DNA of 64,000 nucleotides from Siderastrea siderea (Eukaryota; Cnidaria; Anthozoa; Scleractinia; Rhizangiidae): NCBI GenBank assembly GCA_964030785.1, contig OZ034967.1, positions 62,898,613 to 62,962,612 of the forward strand, read 5' to 3'. Shown piece by piece: positions 31,054 to 42,933 of this stretch (position 1 is its first letter; each line of letters starts with the position of its first letter). The notes under the pieces were generated by a model. It saw only the letters and a program-made list of their open reading frames with translations, ran no database searches and was not told where the DNA came from. The position numbers and the translations under genes were made by a program.

Positions 31054-31993
31054 TCAATTACCAGGAGCGGACGTTGGCGTGACAAGCTTGTAGACGTAAT
31101 TCTTTCCTCCTTTGCCCACACAGACCGAATGTGTGCCATCGCACGGCTTTTTGAAATCTTGTCCAACACACCTTCTGGATATGCCGTCATGCGCGTAAGT
31201 GACATTTGGTTTGACTCCACTCCAGCACTCTCCGTAATACTGAAGCCCAAAATAGGTGAAGCCCTTACTTCTTGTTTTGTTCGCACAGCTGCAGGCCAAG
31301 CTGTGAGGAACAAAACGAGGTGAACAGTAAACAGCTCGCCAAATAATGCTGTTTGATATGACAAGGGGAAAAAGCATGGCGGGGGGGGGGGGGGGGGTGA
31401 CATAAAGGGGTACACGTGTTAGATCTTAATTTGATGGGATTTGATTGATAAGTTGATAAATTTACAGCGACATTTTGCATATTTTGGCGAATTTGTTGGT
31501 ACGATCTTCTGACAAATCAGTGACTTTTATTTTTTCGCAGCATCAGATTTTCCCTTGTTTAGAACTGGACCGTAAAGAGCGCAAAAGATTCCTGTACTAA
31601 TATATTTATGTACAGCAGACAGTACATTTCACTTTAGATCTTACTAATTGATTTTTCTCCTGATTGCCGTCTTTGTTTTACTTCTTGCTTCGCGTTGGTT
31701 TTGCGACCTATTTCGTCGAAACCAAAAAAAATTTAATTTTTTTCTTGTTAGTTAAGGTTTTGAAAGATCACTGAGACGAAACTGTTGGTTCAACAAAAGG
31801 CCTCTGAAGAAACGGAGGTGAGTGTTAATCAGCAACCTTATTTGTCTGTCTTACCGTTTGACAAAATTCTTCCAGTCATTCCAGCTGCTTGAGAGTTCAT
31901 TTCTCATGTTCAATAAAAGCTTTGGTAAAGGTCTCGTCTTGTCTTTATAGCATCCTACTTTAACGAAGCTTTCTTCACATGCATCCAGGCTCT
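31054..31993 (-). CDS. Cysteine-rich secreted-type protein, two 3' exons (partial)
   Basis: Two exons on the minus strand join in frame: 31855-31993 (ends AAACG/GTAAG) and 31054-31300 (acceptor CTCACAG). Together they code for SFVKVGCYKDKTRPLP, a DWKNFVKRLACSCANKTRS segment, then GFTYFGLQYYGECWSG and about eight cysteines in total, ending in KNYVYKLVTPTSAPGN and a stop. A YFG-Q-YGECWSG block with flanking cysteines is a module I know from secreted and extracellular cnidarian proteins; its name and function are uncertain. An alternative donor (CCTG/GTAATT) just before the stop could extend the protein. The phase of the first exon requires at least one upstream exon, including any signal peptide, which I could not locate in 32-35 kb. 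Confidence 0.6.
31381..31397. repeat. G homopolymer
   Basis: A run of about 17 G just upstream (in gene sense) of the last exon of the cysteine-rich gene. On the minus strand this C-run sits in the intron shortly before the acceptor. Confidence 0.8.
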
Positions 31994-32544
31994 CTGAACA
32001 CCAAAGAAAGGAACACTTCAGTGCCTTCCAGTAACCAGTTTAAACTTTTCTATTTTATGTCTTATATGTATAAGCTTCCGAAAAGCGCTCACTACGTTGC
32101 CGTGATTTTCGAAGGCCTCGGTGGCGGTTAAACCGCTATTAACAAGCCAGCGCAGAGGAAAGTTTTCATTTTCCCTGCGTCATTTCGACTCATTAATTGT
32201 CCTTGCCAGATCACGTTAATCCCTGACTCGAATGCGGTAGTACGCACGCTACAAAAGAACATCAGGGTTGGAACCTTTCATCACTCCTTTTCAGTTTACC
32301 ATTGATCGATTTTTTTTAATGAGTAAATCTTTTGTCGTCTATATGAGGGAACAAAAATACCTTTGACACCTCCGAGGGCAACTGCCACACTTCAACTTAC
32401 ACAACTTCCCTTTTTAATTCACACAAAACGTTGGACAAAAAGCTTCAAACTCGTTCTTCTTGGCACTTTGACAGTTCTTTTTTTTTTTGGACTTTGAGAC
32501 TTTTCAGCTGTTTTCTAAGAGAGTCAATCATAATTCGGTAAATT

Positions 32545-32670
32545 GTGATCGTCCGGGTGAGTGTAGTCCTGAGAAGGACTGTTTGAGGTGACATTGACTG
32601 ACGTTTCGACAACCTGAGCGGAAGTCATTATCAGAGTCAAGTGACTCGCTTCGCATCATTCAAATATGAC
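32545..32670. repeat. Dispersed repeat with GTTTCGACAACCTGAGCG
   Basis: The stretch TAGTCCTGAGAAGGACTG followed by TGACATTGACTGACGTTTCG is one I associate with high-copy repeats in stony coral genomes. It cannot be confirmed from this window because only one copy is present. Confidence 0.4.
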
Positions 32671-33399
32671 TTCTACCACTCACCAGATAGCGCGAAAGCA
32701 GTGCAACTTGACAGAAAAATACAAAATGTCAAGGACAACATGATTGCTTGCGAAACTAACACAATCTGAAATTAAAAAAAAGAACTAAAAGTGTCAGAGA
32801 AATGTCATTTTAATCCATGTAAATGAAAACCTTCCAAAAAATGACCAACATCATTACGTATACCAAGCAAATGGGACATCCCTTAACAACTGGAAATTTG
32901 CTAATTTTGCTTTAAAATGCAATTAAAATTGACCCCATCCCAAACGTGACCTATATTACATGATTTCTTTGAATATAATCCTCTGGTTGGGAAATACTCT
33001 TTGACACGTTTTGTTTGTGAAGGGTAATTCGCAGTTTCGTGGGTCTGCCCAGTCCAATTTCGACTCCCCTCAGCCGTAGACATAACAAGTCATAGATTGC
33101 TTGAAGCAATTAAACTGTAACAATAAATTGCCGGACATCTTCTTACGAAATGTGCACAATTTTGTTCAACGATAGCTAACCGTCATGTCCAAATATCCTG
33201 TAATGTAAACACCTTAGGAATCCAAACACTTAAAATTGATGAATCCAGAAACTTTTACGAATCCGGATAATGAGCTTAATGTTCGGTCTCACGTTGAATA
33301 TTTACCGTGATAAATATGGAAGTAGGGTTAGCCGATTCAATTGCTTTGTTTCTGTCTTTTGCCTTCTTTAAGAAGAATTTATGTCAAAGGCTGGTTTTC

Positions 33400-33760
33400 A
33401 CTTAAGGTAACATAAGCATAATCATAAGCACAAGTACCTGCTTACGCAAATGACGACAACAAGGCAAGCAAAGCATAAGCAAGCATAGGCATCGGTACAA
33501 AAATAACGATAACGAACACACTGATTCTTTTTTTGTTATCCCGGCTCACCGGTATCCTGACTAGGAATAAACGCAACATATGCATCAGGGACGTATGAGC
33601 ACTGAAGAAGACGAACAAGTTTGTTTTCCTTGGGCTGATACTTATGCCCCATTTAGTCCTACAGAGGACAGCATAAGAAGAAACCGTCTCTTCGTTTTCC
33701 GTGTGCGTGTACTTATGTCGCTAACATAAATAAGCTTTGATCATCATAGCTCTTACGGAC
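33400..33760. repeat. CATAAGCA/TGCTTATG-rich repeat area
   Basis: Multiple CATAAGCA-type words occur at 33410-33490 in direct order, and complementary CTTATG words occur at 33640-33730, as in a foldback element. Borders were not resolved. Confidence 0.45.
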
Positions 33761-35479
33761 TGATGGGCTTAACTAATTTTGGGTGGGTTAATGTATTTAG
33801 TTAGATCAGAACTAATCTAGCATCCGTGTCAAATACCTGGTACATATCACCCTCGTAAAATAAAGTGCTTCCTTTCTTATTATAAAATGAACGAACCCTG
33901 TACAACTTGACACTAAACAAGCTATATTTTACAGAAGTCAATACGTTAGTTATTCGCTATACTCTTAATTTGGACTACAAGAACTCGCCCCTCAAAACTA
34001 AAACTAAAAATTTATAACAAAAATCCGGTTACCTTATAAAGATCCAGAGTCGTCGGGCCGCGTTAAAGTGACACTGAGAAATTGACCGTTTAGAATAATT
34101 GTCAACAACTCGGTTCACTCAAGCCTCGAATGTTGCGCTTTATAAAATCAAGTAAACAATATTCCCTTGTGATTAGTTGAAAAGTGTAAATTAAAACGCT
34201 ATGGAAACTAAATGTTTAGTGTTTATTCCATAAAGGAAATAAGAAAAGTGATTTCCTTGTTTCTATAATATGATAAAACAATGGTGAAAGTTTGACAAAC
34301 CTCGTGACAGCTGTTGAAGCACAAGCCAAGGGCGGTTGTTTTGACAGCTTTCACGTTCCCCGAAACCTCTCGTCAGTTTCCATTTCCTTAAATTAAAATC
34401 CAACACGTTACTTAATATTATGTGGCCGATCACTTAGCATAGAGTAAGTTACACGTGGAGTTCTGCGGGGGAAGATTAAAAACTGGGTTTCTGAGATCAA
34501 TTCTTAACTTTCTTTGCTGTTTAACCTCCGCTCCTGTGGAGAAAAAATATTACTTTTCAGTGTTACATTGTTCGACAGACCAAAATGTTGCCATTGCCAC
34601 GAGAAATGTTTTACTCTCAATAAAATGAAATGGCCTTTACTTCTGTTTAAGTGCTTTTTTATTTGATCTTTTTAACTACGTGAGAGCTATTATAATCTCA
34701 TCTTCGGATCTTAATACGATTTCAAAGCGCGCAAAGCAGATAAGTTGTTCAGTAGACAGTTTACTAAACATGGCAATTTAGAATTCTGAGCACGTCACAG
34801 AAAGGGTGAAAAGGAGACCTCTAGTGTTCAGTGCGGGATCCCAGTGTCTTTACCACAAAGAAATAGTATTTATAGCGTCGATCAATTTCCATAGCAACTA
34901 GGTGTACAAAGGAGTTTGCTTGCGATAACAAATTGTTTGCTTGCAGGACAAATACAAACAATCTCTCACAACTTGACGAACTCTACTGAATCTTCGGTCC
35001 CTTGGTCAATGGTGCCGGGTGGTCCGAAAAGATAACCCATTGGAAAGTCCACAGACTAACGGACCATTCGAGTCCAGATTTAAGGGTTGTACTGTCATGA
35101 TTGCCAGCCACCAGTTTTGCCGGCTTGAATTTCGGTTGGTCACTGCAATTTGTTGCATTATTTTTTCTAAAGAACTTCAGACAGGTATGTCTTATGTACC
35201 GATAAGATAACGGCATTGGCTTTTTTATGCTTGGCTGCTGTATAGAATACTAGTGATTACCTCTTGCGAAGGGGTATGCACCCCTGCATCTTCCTTTTTT
35301 TCCCGTTGGACCAAGAGGAATTTGATATTTTCATGGAAGCCGGAGTCAAATTGACCCCCCCCCCCGGACAACAACTAATGAATGTCAGTCCGGCCCCTGG
35401 GGTAACTGTTTCTATGACAGTCACATAATTGAGGCATCGATAAATTGACAAAATTTCAATCCACGCGACAGCCTTCTAT

Positions 35480-36240
35480 GTCAATTTCCCGGGGGTAGTG
35501 ACCAAAGTGGTAAGTACAACAGCATTGTCCAGGTCAACCAGAACTTGAAACCTAACGCCGTTCTCCTTTTTAAGCAACATTCATATCCCCAATTAAGAAT
35601 TACTAACATGTCATGCTTAGGTACTGGTGCTGTCGTTTCATGCAACACCAGATACATCGCTTCTTTTTCCTCAATTGCCGCTAGCATCATTAGTCGGTAC
35701 ATAGCACTGGATAACAGCAAGCTTAATGTGTTCGAAGAGGAATCTGGCTCTTATAATTCTTTCATTAACTGGCTCCCCTTCTCCAAGTGACCTTTTGAAC
35801 TTGCTTTTAATGATGACTGCAACAATCTTTTCATGAACGTTCTCCATTCCACTTAACCTAATCTTCTCAGCTCCTGACCATCTACATTCATCTCTGCCCA
35901 AGATGGCAATGTTAAAACTGCCCACAACTCTGACACTTTCCTGTGCTTTCCAAGGGCACAAATCTTTTTAACATTCCAACAGGCAATCTTAATATGCCTT
36001 CTAGGGCTAGTGGCTCCCTCGTAGCCCCTCGAAAGGTTCGGCTGTCGCCACTCAGTCTTCTTCCAAACCTGGGCGCCCCAGAGTTTGGATGAGCCCTGCC
36101 TCCATCCACCAGAAAGGTTGAAACTCTTACTCGCCATTCTGTAACCAATTTTATTTTATGAGAGTGGGTGGTTACCCAGTGCTTGATTCCCACAATCGAG
36201 GAGTAAGGCCTTTTTCTTGTCTGGTCTCCACCCCTCTCCA
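35480..36240 (-). pseudogene. Decayed non-LTR retrotransposon endonuclease (CFDP2-like)
   Basis: In two shifted minus-strand frames one reads KIACWNVKKICALGKHRKV, then NIAILGRDECRWSG, then ARFLFEHIKLAVIQCYVPTN. These match successive motifs of the AP-type endonuclease of non-LTR elements often annotated as craniofacial development protein 2-like. Frameshifts break the frame and no reverse transcriptase follows within the copy. It is a fossil. Confidence 0.7.
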
Positions 36241-36690
36241 CCTGTTTAGCTTAGACACGCCAGGAGCAAGTTGGATAAAACTAAACGTCCGGCGTAACTT
36301 CTAACCTGAGACGTTCACTCCAGTCAAAGTCACTATTTTAACGTCTGACGTTAGCAGTTACGTTCGGCGTTAGGTTTTATGACATTAGAGATTATATGAC
36401 ATTATAAAGGCACTCAGACTTCACCATCACGTCGAGGTAACAGCTCAGATGAAAAACAAAGTCCGTCTACTAGTACATTTATTGTCGTTGGAGAATTTAG
36501 AGAATAGTTCAAGATATGGAAACAACACAAATTGCACCAGTACAACGTTAAAATGTCGTCGTTACTAATGAATTTTTAAAGAAACGCCATTCCTTAGGGG
36601 AAGACCAGTGCATTCATGACAACAACCTCGGCAAGACAAAATGAAAACAAATCGCCAAATCGGTTTAGTATTTACAAAAAGGTCCCAACA

Positions 36691-37026
36691 TTACAATAAT
36701 CCAGCGTCGTTTAACAGAGAGTACAATATCAGATCTTCTCTTAGCTTCGAAAGTGATATGCCATCGTAAAGTTGTTTCTCCTCTAGCACAAGACAAGTAG
36801 CTGCTCTTCTTCCTTGTCCAAACATGGGAGGGAGGCGGCTCTTTTCCTTATCTGGTGATTTTGATGACTTGGTTATCAGCTGATTGTCCTCACCATTTTC
36901 ACTTGGCCTTCTATTAGGAGAATGTAATTTCTTAGTTCTACCAAACCAGGACTTTATCCTTCGCCACAAAGATACTGCACGGCTTTTCTCTTGGTGTGAA
37001 CCAGTTTTCAATTTACGCTGCTCCAT
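36691..37026 (-). CDS. Small protein of unknown family, copy 1
   Basis: A 111-residue frame with a basic, Ser/Lys-rich N-terminus (MEQRKLKTGSHQEKSRAVSL) and a well-defined C-terminal 43 residues that begin FGQGRRAATC and end LLNDAGLL. That segment is 25/43 identical to the paralogue at 39629-39916, with the core QLYDGISLSKLREDLIL. No signal peptide or membrane segment. I do not recognise the family. Conservation of the C-terminal segment while the middle diverges suggests a real, functional domain; additional upstream exons cannot be excluded. Confidence 0.5.
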   Translation of the reverse strand: MEQRKLKTGSHQEKSRAVSLWRRIKSWFGRTKKLHSPNRRPSENGEDNQLITKSSKSPDKEKSRLPPMFGQGRRAATCLVLEEKQLYDGISLSKLREDLILYSLLNDAGLL

Positions 37027-37844
37027 CTTCCTTAGTTCACTTCCACGCCAAATTGTTCTTTTTTAAGGGGACCTGTTTCGAATAATCAGTAGAACCTTTA
37101 TTAATTATTTTGATCAGATAGGGATGTTGTAAGTGTGTTCAAATCGAACAGGAATCGAATGAGCCTAGACGTGACTTGAATAATGAGCAAACCTTTGCCG
37201 GGAAAAACAACTTATTTAGTTGTCATAGTAACTTTTGCGTAACATATTCTGGGCGTCCCCTTTCACTGAAAGTGCAAAAACTTTTAGACGAATGTAAAAG
37301 ACTACAACAGTTTTGAGAAAAAGTCACGATAACTGAAAATTAAATACTTTTTACATGAGAAATATAAGTTTAATTCGCCACTTGCATTTTGAACTTACTG
37401 AGAAGCGACTTGATTGAACTTCTTGTCCCTTGTGCTTGTACTTACCTCGCACAGTCTCCTTGCTCCTCTGTAATGTTTCAGTGGAACGATGCCGCATAAC
37501 TAGAGATTCACTCAAGTCAAATCAGATTGAAAATAACAGTTTAGCGATGCACTGAACTGAACCAAGACAACTGACTGTAAGCAGGCCTGCAGTCAGTTTT
37601 ACTGGAGACATCTTAGATCCTTTTGAATTGCAACAGTAAGAAGAAATGAAACTGTTGTATTTTTAAAACTGCAGTCATTTATGTTGATGCGGTGAAGAAA
37701 CCATTTACTTAAATCTTTTGCTTTTAGTTTTGTTGACGAAATTCAGCGTCTGCGAAGACATCTAAAAAGATTGAAAATAAGTTTGGGGACAGAACCGTTT
37801 TCAACTTGAAGATTTCTTGGACTATGAATTTTTTAAACTTACAT

Positions 37845-38075
37845 TTCCTTGGAATTAACTTTCCTGTCATATTTCATACGCTTTTAAAGGCCTCTTGCAC
37901 AGGAGCAAATTTTCTGACAAATTTTCTTTGACAAGTGATTTGACCGTTTATTTAGGTGAGCAGAGTTTTTCTCGGTACCTTGAATATGTGCCAGCCATGG
38001 CTTTTTGACAGCAGATTAGGAAGCGCCCAAGCCGGGGAAGCCAGAAAATTGCAAAAACTAAGTGAGATAATTTAG
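37845..38075. repeat. Inverted duplication, left arm
   Basis: This matches the reverse complement of about 38985-39215, for example CATATTTCATACGCTTTTAAAG against the complement of CTTTTAAAGAGCGTATGAAA, and TATGTGCCAGCCATGGCTTT against TATGTGCCGGCCATGACTTT. The arms are roughly 230 bp and diverged. Confidence 0.75.
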
Positions 38076-38509
38076 CCAAAGTAAATGGTTCGGTTCTTAA
38101 AGTAAAGGCTAGTTGACGAATGAGAGACTTTCTTATCTTCATTATCACACTTTGCATTTTTTGCTTTGATTTGACACATTCACTTACGAACGAAATAGAC
38201 AGAGAAGGGTTCAAGGACCAAATTCTGCGTCGATTATCCGTCTATTAACTCCATTTTTTAATCTCATTGAAGGTCTGTGGAAGACATGGAACAATGGGCA
38301 ATGGTGATTATATTTCAGATATTTCCCACACGCAAACTAGAGAAAGAAAACCACTGAAGAGGTGTAAAGTTTCATCTCTAAATTCCTTCACAGTGCAGCA
38401 AAAAGATTCCATAAAGTACAGTTCCTCAATCACGTGCATGAAGGCAATTGAAATGACAGCCCGATTTTGGCCAGTCGATAACAAAGTATCAGGTCTTTTA
38501 TTAACGTTA

Positions 38510-38677
38510 AAAGAGATGTTTCTTTTCCATAACAGAACAAATGGCTGTTCTTCTTGTTGGAGAAACGTTGGCGACTGTTCCCCTCAACAGATCGTTTTCA
38601 CTAAATGGGATTGCCGTACTGTTGCCTTTCGCCGGGAGAATACTGAATCAGATTTCAGTTTACATTGCTCCATTTAA
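38510..38677 (-). pseudogene. Degenerate third copy of the small-protein family
   Basis: Minus strand from 38677: MEQCKLKSDSVFSRRKA aligns with MKQSKLKSDLVFSSRQA of the copy at 39629-39916. It meets a stop after about 29 codons, and a shifted frame then reads RRTAICSVMEKKHLF, like RRAAICSVIEEEQLY. The end of the conserved segment is missing. It lies between the arms of the inverted duplication. Confidence 0.6.
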
Positions 38678-38984
38678 GCCTGCCTTAATCTGTTCAATTT
38701 AACTCATCCCTGAGCTGAGTATAGGTTCAGTTTAGTGTTTCCAGTGAGCAGGCGTGTTGCTGTGCAGATGCTTACGGTTCAAATTGTCGGTACGCTTGTT
38801 GTTTACCAACAGGAAATTCCATTACAAAGGCCATTTGCCTAATTACATTTACATGAAACCAGTCAACGTAACTGTGTGCGCCCAAACTGGCTACGCTACA
38901 CGCCAAAAACGTGAGAAATCGAAGCAAACAAAATGTAGAGTGTGATTATAAAAAAAAAGAAAGCCTCCCCTCCCCTACTTTTGG

Positions 38985-39215
38985 ATGAATTATCACACTT
39001 AGTTTATGCAACTTTCTTGCTTTGTCACCTTGGACGCTTGCTGATCCGGTGTCCAAAAGTCATGGCCGGCACATATTGAAGGACATTTTCATAAATGATT
39101 TGCTAACCCATATACTCGATCAAATCACTTGTCAAAGAAAATTTGCTCGTGTGCATGAGGCTTTTAAAGAGCGTATGAAATATGTTATGAAGTAAATCCC
39201 AACGAAATTTTTAGT
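38985..39215. repeat. Inverted duplication, right arm
   Basis: Reverse-complement partner of 37845-38075. The roughly 900-bp centre holds the degenerate small-protein copy, whose upstream DNA (GTTGTTTACCAACAGGAAAT near 38800) is in turn similar to that upstream of the copy at 39629 (GTTGTTTATTAACAGGAAAT near 40188). Confidence 0.75.
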
Positions 39216-39628
39216 TTAAAGAATTCTTAGCGCAGGAATCATCAAGTTAAAAAAGGTCCTCTCCCCCAAATTATTTTCAATCTCTTTAGATCTCTTCCCG
39301 GTCGCTGAATTATAACAACAACACTGAATAGATAAGATTTAACCACATAACCTCTTCACTGCATTAACATCAATTTTCCAGTCATTTTTATTTAGGAATC
39401 TCTGCAACCGAAAACGTAATGGAAGTTTTAAATTCAAGTTAAGTCTTACAAAGGTTTTTTTTAAATACTATTAGAAGAGAATGAAGGCATTCCTGAAAAC
39501 AACTATAAAAGGAAAAGTGATAAGGATCTGAGTACAGCCGCCCGCTTGATTTGTTTGTGAGTTGACAAAATTCTTCAGAATGTAACCAAAGATTCAGTTC
39601 GTTTATGTGCGGGCAAGCGACTTCAACA

Positions 39629-39916
39629 TTAAAGGAGTCCGATCTTGATCAGCTGATAGCGAAGTATCAGATCTTTCCTTAGCTCTGTAAGAGGTACACC
39701 ATGGTAGAGTTGTTCTTCTTCTATCACAGAACAAATGGCTGCTCTCCTTGCTGGTCCAAACGATGGCAACTGGCTGCTGTTTTTCGCATAAGGTGATTTG
39801 ATCACTTGATCCTTTTCCTCGCTATCTTTTCCACTTGGAATGCTCATAGGACAATGCGACCCCCTTGCCTGTCGACTGGAGAATACTAAATCAGATTTCA
39901 GTTTACTTTGCTTCAT
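39629..39916 (-). CDS. Small protein of unknown family, copy 2
   Basis: A 95-residue frame: MKQSKLKSDLVFSSRQARGS, a charged middle, then the conserved C-terminal segment from FGPARRAAIC through QLYHGVPLTELRKDLIL to IGLL. It is a paralogue of 36691-37026 in the same orientation, about 2.9 kb away. Both lie in duplicated surroundings. Function unknown. Confidence 0.5.
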   Translation of the reverse strand: MKQSKLKSDLVFSSRQARGSHCPMSIPSGKDSEEKDQVIKSPYAKNSSQLPSFGPARRAAICSVIEEEQLYHGVPLTELRKDLILRYQLIKIGLL

Positions 39917-39929
39917 GTTCTATGTTTCT

Positions 39930-41734
39930 GGCCTGTTCAATCTCACGCCGAGCTTAGCGTTCAGGTTCGTGTTCTTTGCAAACGGACGTGTTAAAATGAC
40001 CGTATATTCTGTTAATTAGTTTGTTAAACGTCTTACAGTATCTTCAGTAGTTTGACAATAGAATATTTCACTGTAACGTTTAAATTCCTAATTACATTTT
40101 CATATAACCAATCAACTCGAAATCAGCGTTACTGGCTGTCCTGACGGCTGGCTAACCACACCCTAGAAACGTGTATTCGGTATGTTTGTTGTTTATTAAC
40201 AGGAAATTTCATAACAGCATTTATTTTGCTAATTATATTTGCACAAAACCAATCAACGCAACTGTGTGTGCCAAAACTGGCTACTGAACACACGCCCTAA
40301 AAACGTGACGAATCGAGGCAGACAAATTATGGAGGGTGAGCTCAAAGTAAGAAAACATCGCATTCGTTAACTGGTTCCAAACTGGTTTGGCTTGCTTACA
40401 GTTGGGGATCTGCAAATTAATTTTCAATCTTCAACATGTGTTGCTCTAGCCGCTGCATTTCATGAGGAACCAGAAAAGCCTTAGGGGCATTGAACCCGGC
40501 GGGTCGTGCTCCTCCTGGTTCTCCAAGGTAAATAGAAAATTGTAGTGACACTCAAGACAAGCGACGTAAAATGGAAGTGACGGGCGAGAGATTGCTTGGA
40601 GGAGAAATAACCGGAAGTTCGGGGCGAGTTGCTAAGGAAAAAAAACGGAAAAAGGGGTATGACTAGCCCGGCAAAAAATGCAACAATTTAGCCCACAAAA
40701 CTACCATTAAATAAACAGAAGAACGAACATCAGTTATATCCAATAAACCAACCTGGCAGACTTGTTACGATTTTATTCTACTAATCTGGTTTAATATTTC
40801 AGTGTCAGTTTCATTTAGTTTATTCATAGGTCCCAGCAAACGAACTCAACATTTCCAACCAACACTGCGAGCCAACATTGTTGCGTTTTCCATGTTAAAC
40901 GCGTTTGGTCACCTTGTTGAATGATGCTGAATGATGCTGAGTGATGTTGAATGATGTGAAATGTTGCTCAACAAAGCTTGATTGATTATTATTGATCATT
41001 ATTGCCGTCAAGCATTAGTACAACAAAGCTGGATGATGTTGAATGGGTTTGACTGAAACTTTATCAGAATGTGAGGCCTTTACTCAACCGATAGACGTAT
41101 GAAATGTCTCCATTTAACACGATTTACGTAAAACTGTCACGTAATAACTGGTTGCAGTGATTAAATCGTGGGTTTTGACTTTTGACCACACCATAGTACA
41201 ATGTCAGAAAAGTTACATTAAAACATAAACGAAAAATGCTTTCAACTATTTTCTCAATTTTTATCGGATCTTCCTTAAGGTAACAGCCAAAAGAAACTTG
41301 CTATCACGACCATCATTCTTGGGAAAAGTGTGGGAAAAATGTCGCGATGTGCCATTTTAGTAAGTTTGTCATAGTTTTTCACAACTAATTTTAAGTTACT
41401 GTTTAAACGTCAAGATCAGGAGTAAAGATTTATTAAAGATGGCGTCTTTCACTGGATCTAACTTTAGAAATTTGTTCGTAAGCTCTCGTAAAATGCATTC
41501 CGAGCCCCCTCTCTTCCCTTCCAAGTGGTTGCTGGCTATCCCGGACATGAATTGCGGAGGAGATGATTTGGACCTATAAAAAATATAAGATGACCAGGCT
41601 CGACATTCAAAAACGTTTCATTACTATCACACATGACATTGGCTGGTAATTAAAAGACATTCAAAATAAGCATTCGGCTCAGCGGATAGAAGATGAAGAA
41701 AGGACGCCGTGAAGCCACGACTGACAGGAATTTA
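39930..41734. other. Intergenic DNA with duplicated stretch
   Basis: About 40170-40340 resembles 38790-38950, the DNA upstream of the degenerate small-protein copy. About 40920-41050 is rich in GATGTTGAATGATG-type words. No gene was recognised. Confidence 0.5.
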
Positions 41735-42258
41735 AGGCTACCGCAAGCGAGGAAACATTTTTGCGGAAACTTTGTTGAGGAAACATGTTTCCCTCAATGT
41801 TTCCCCGTTTGCGCGCCGAGGAAACAATGTTGACTGGATTCTGTGGTCGGGTAAGCTGTATTTCCTAAATTGAGCATGCGCAAACGTCTGTTTCCAGTGA
41901 AATGCTTCTTGGGTAGCCCCGCAAGAAAACATTGCGCCGATCATTTAAACGACTGAAGTCTAACTTAGAACGTGGTTTAAGGCAACAAATAAACCTTTAC
42001 ATCTGTTTACAAGTGGGTAATTTATAAGAACTAAATGTTGTAGTAGTCTCTGCTACATGCCTGCCTGACATTTATTATAGCAAAGAAGGCTTACATAGTT
42101 GGGTATGCCAGATTGAAATCGATTTATACCGTGATTTTGTTAAACCTCATCTAAACTTTGTTTAAGTAACCGGCTCACTGTATCCCCCACGTTTCGCGCC
42201 CAAGAAACATTTCCGGAAACAATGTTTCGCAACAGTGTTTCCTCGTTTGCGGGGGCCT
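41735..42258. mobile_element. Harbinger-type MITE
   Basis: Imperfect inverted ends of about 34 bp (AGGCTACCGCAAGCGAGGAA and TTCCTCGTTTGCGGGGGCCT) are flanked by TTA at 41732-41734 and 42259-42261, the 3-bp duplication of PIF/Harbinger insertions. It carries inner repeats of GGAAACAATGTTT-like words and no transposase in 524 bp. Confidence 0.75.
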
Positions 42259-42423
42259 TTACAAGTAAGTATTCGGCTGTAAAATAACAAGACAGAAGTA
42301 GCTGCTGGGAAAATATGCCGATTAAATTTTTCTTGAAAACGGAAATTTACTATAAAATAAATAGAATTAGAATATGGTTTTTTTCTGCTAACCGTTGAAT
42401 TTAATTGTAAACAAATTTGAATT

Positions 42424-42578
42424 CAGTTGAACCTCTTTGATACGGGCTTCTAAGGCACAAGACTGTAAGGATTTATATTACAGAGCCACAGTTTATATGA
42501 AGTTTAATGTCTTTTGGACCCTGTCTGTAATAGAGAGGTGTCTATGTTATAGCGGTGCCTTAAGGAATCGTTCGACTG
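42424..42578. mobile_element. Possible small MITE, CAGTTGAAC ends
   Basis: CAGTTGAAC at the left and GTTCGACTG at the right form short imperfect inverted ends, 155 bp apart. The interior (GTAATAGAGAGGTGTC) is of the type seen in pogo-like MITEs. No clear target duplication. Confidence 0.35.
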
Positions 42579-42745
42579 AAGAGGCAGACAAAAAGCAGTA
42601 ATTGAGCCCGCGCTCGGTTACATGGTTAACAAATGTTAAGCGCCGAAGCAAATACCAGGTGAATTAAAACTAAAGAAGCACTCAAATGTCAGCGCAACAG
42701 CACTCGCCAATAAATCATGATATCGAGCGTGGTTGAATCCCTTTG

Positions 42746-42933
42746 AATAAACCTTTTTACCGATACAGCAGCCACATCGATTTTGCCCCCTGGGCATCCC
42801 ATAGTACCATTAAAATTTATTTATTCTTTGTAGTGATAATGCAGCATTATCACAATAATAGAATCAATCCAGTATTATGGGATGCCCAGGGGGCAAAATC
42901 AATATGGCTGTTGTATCGGCAAAAAGGTTTATT
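42746..42933. mobile_element. 188-bp foldback element
   Basis: Two arms of about 58 bp are almost perfectly complementary (AATAAACCTTTTTACCGATA at the left, TATCGGCAAAAAGGTTTATT at the right, with GCCCCCTGGGCATCCCATA/TATGGGATGCCCAGGGGGC inside). The loop is about 70 bp. No secure target duplication. Confidence 0.75.

Larger units (their letters stand above)
32000..34982. other. Repeat-bearing DNA without a recognised gene
   Basis: No further exon of the cysteine-rich gene could be recognised. It contains the dispersed repeat at 32545-32670 and the CATAAGCA-rich area at 33400-33760. The open frame at 32901-33083 has no domain. Confidence 0.4.

Noticed and set aside
31044..31480. Alternative minus-strand frames over the cysteine-rich exon
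   Set aside because: They run through a 17-base homopolymer and other frames of the exon; only the frame with the conserved cysteine pattern is coherent with the upstream exon.
42746..42933. microRNA gene
   Set aside because: The arms are too long and too perfect and the loop too large for a typical pre-miRNA; a foldback element explains it better.
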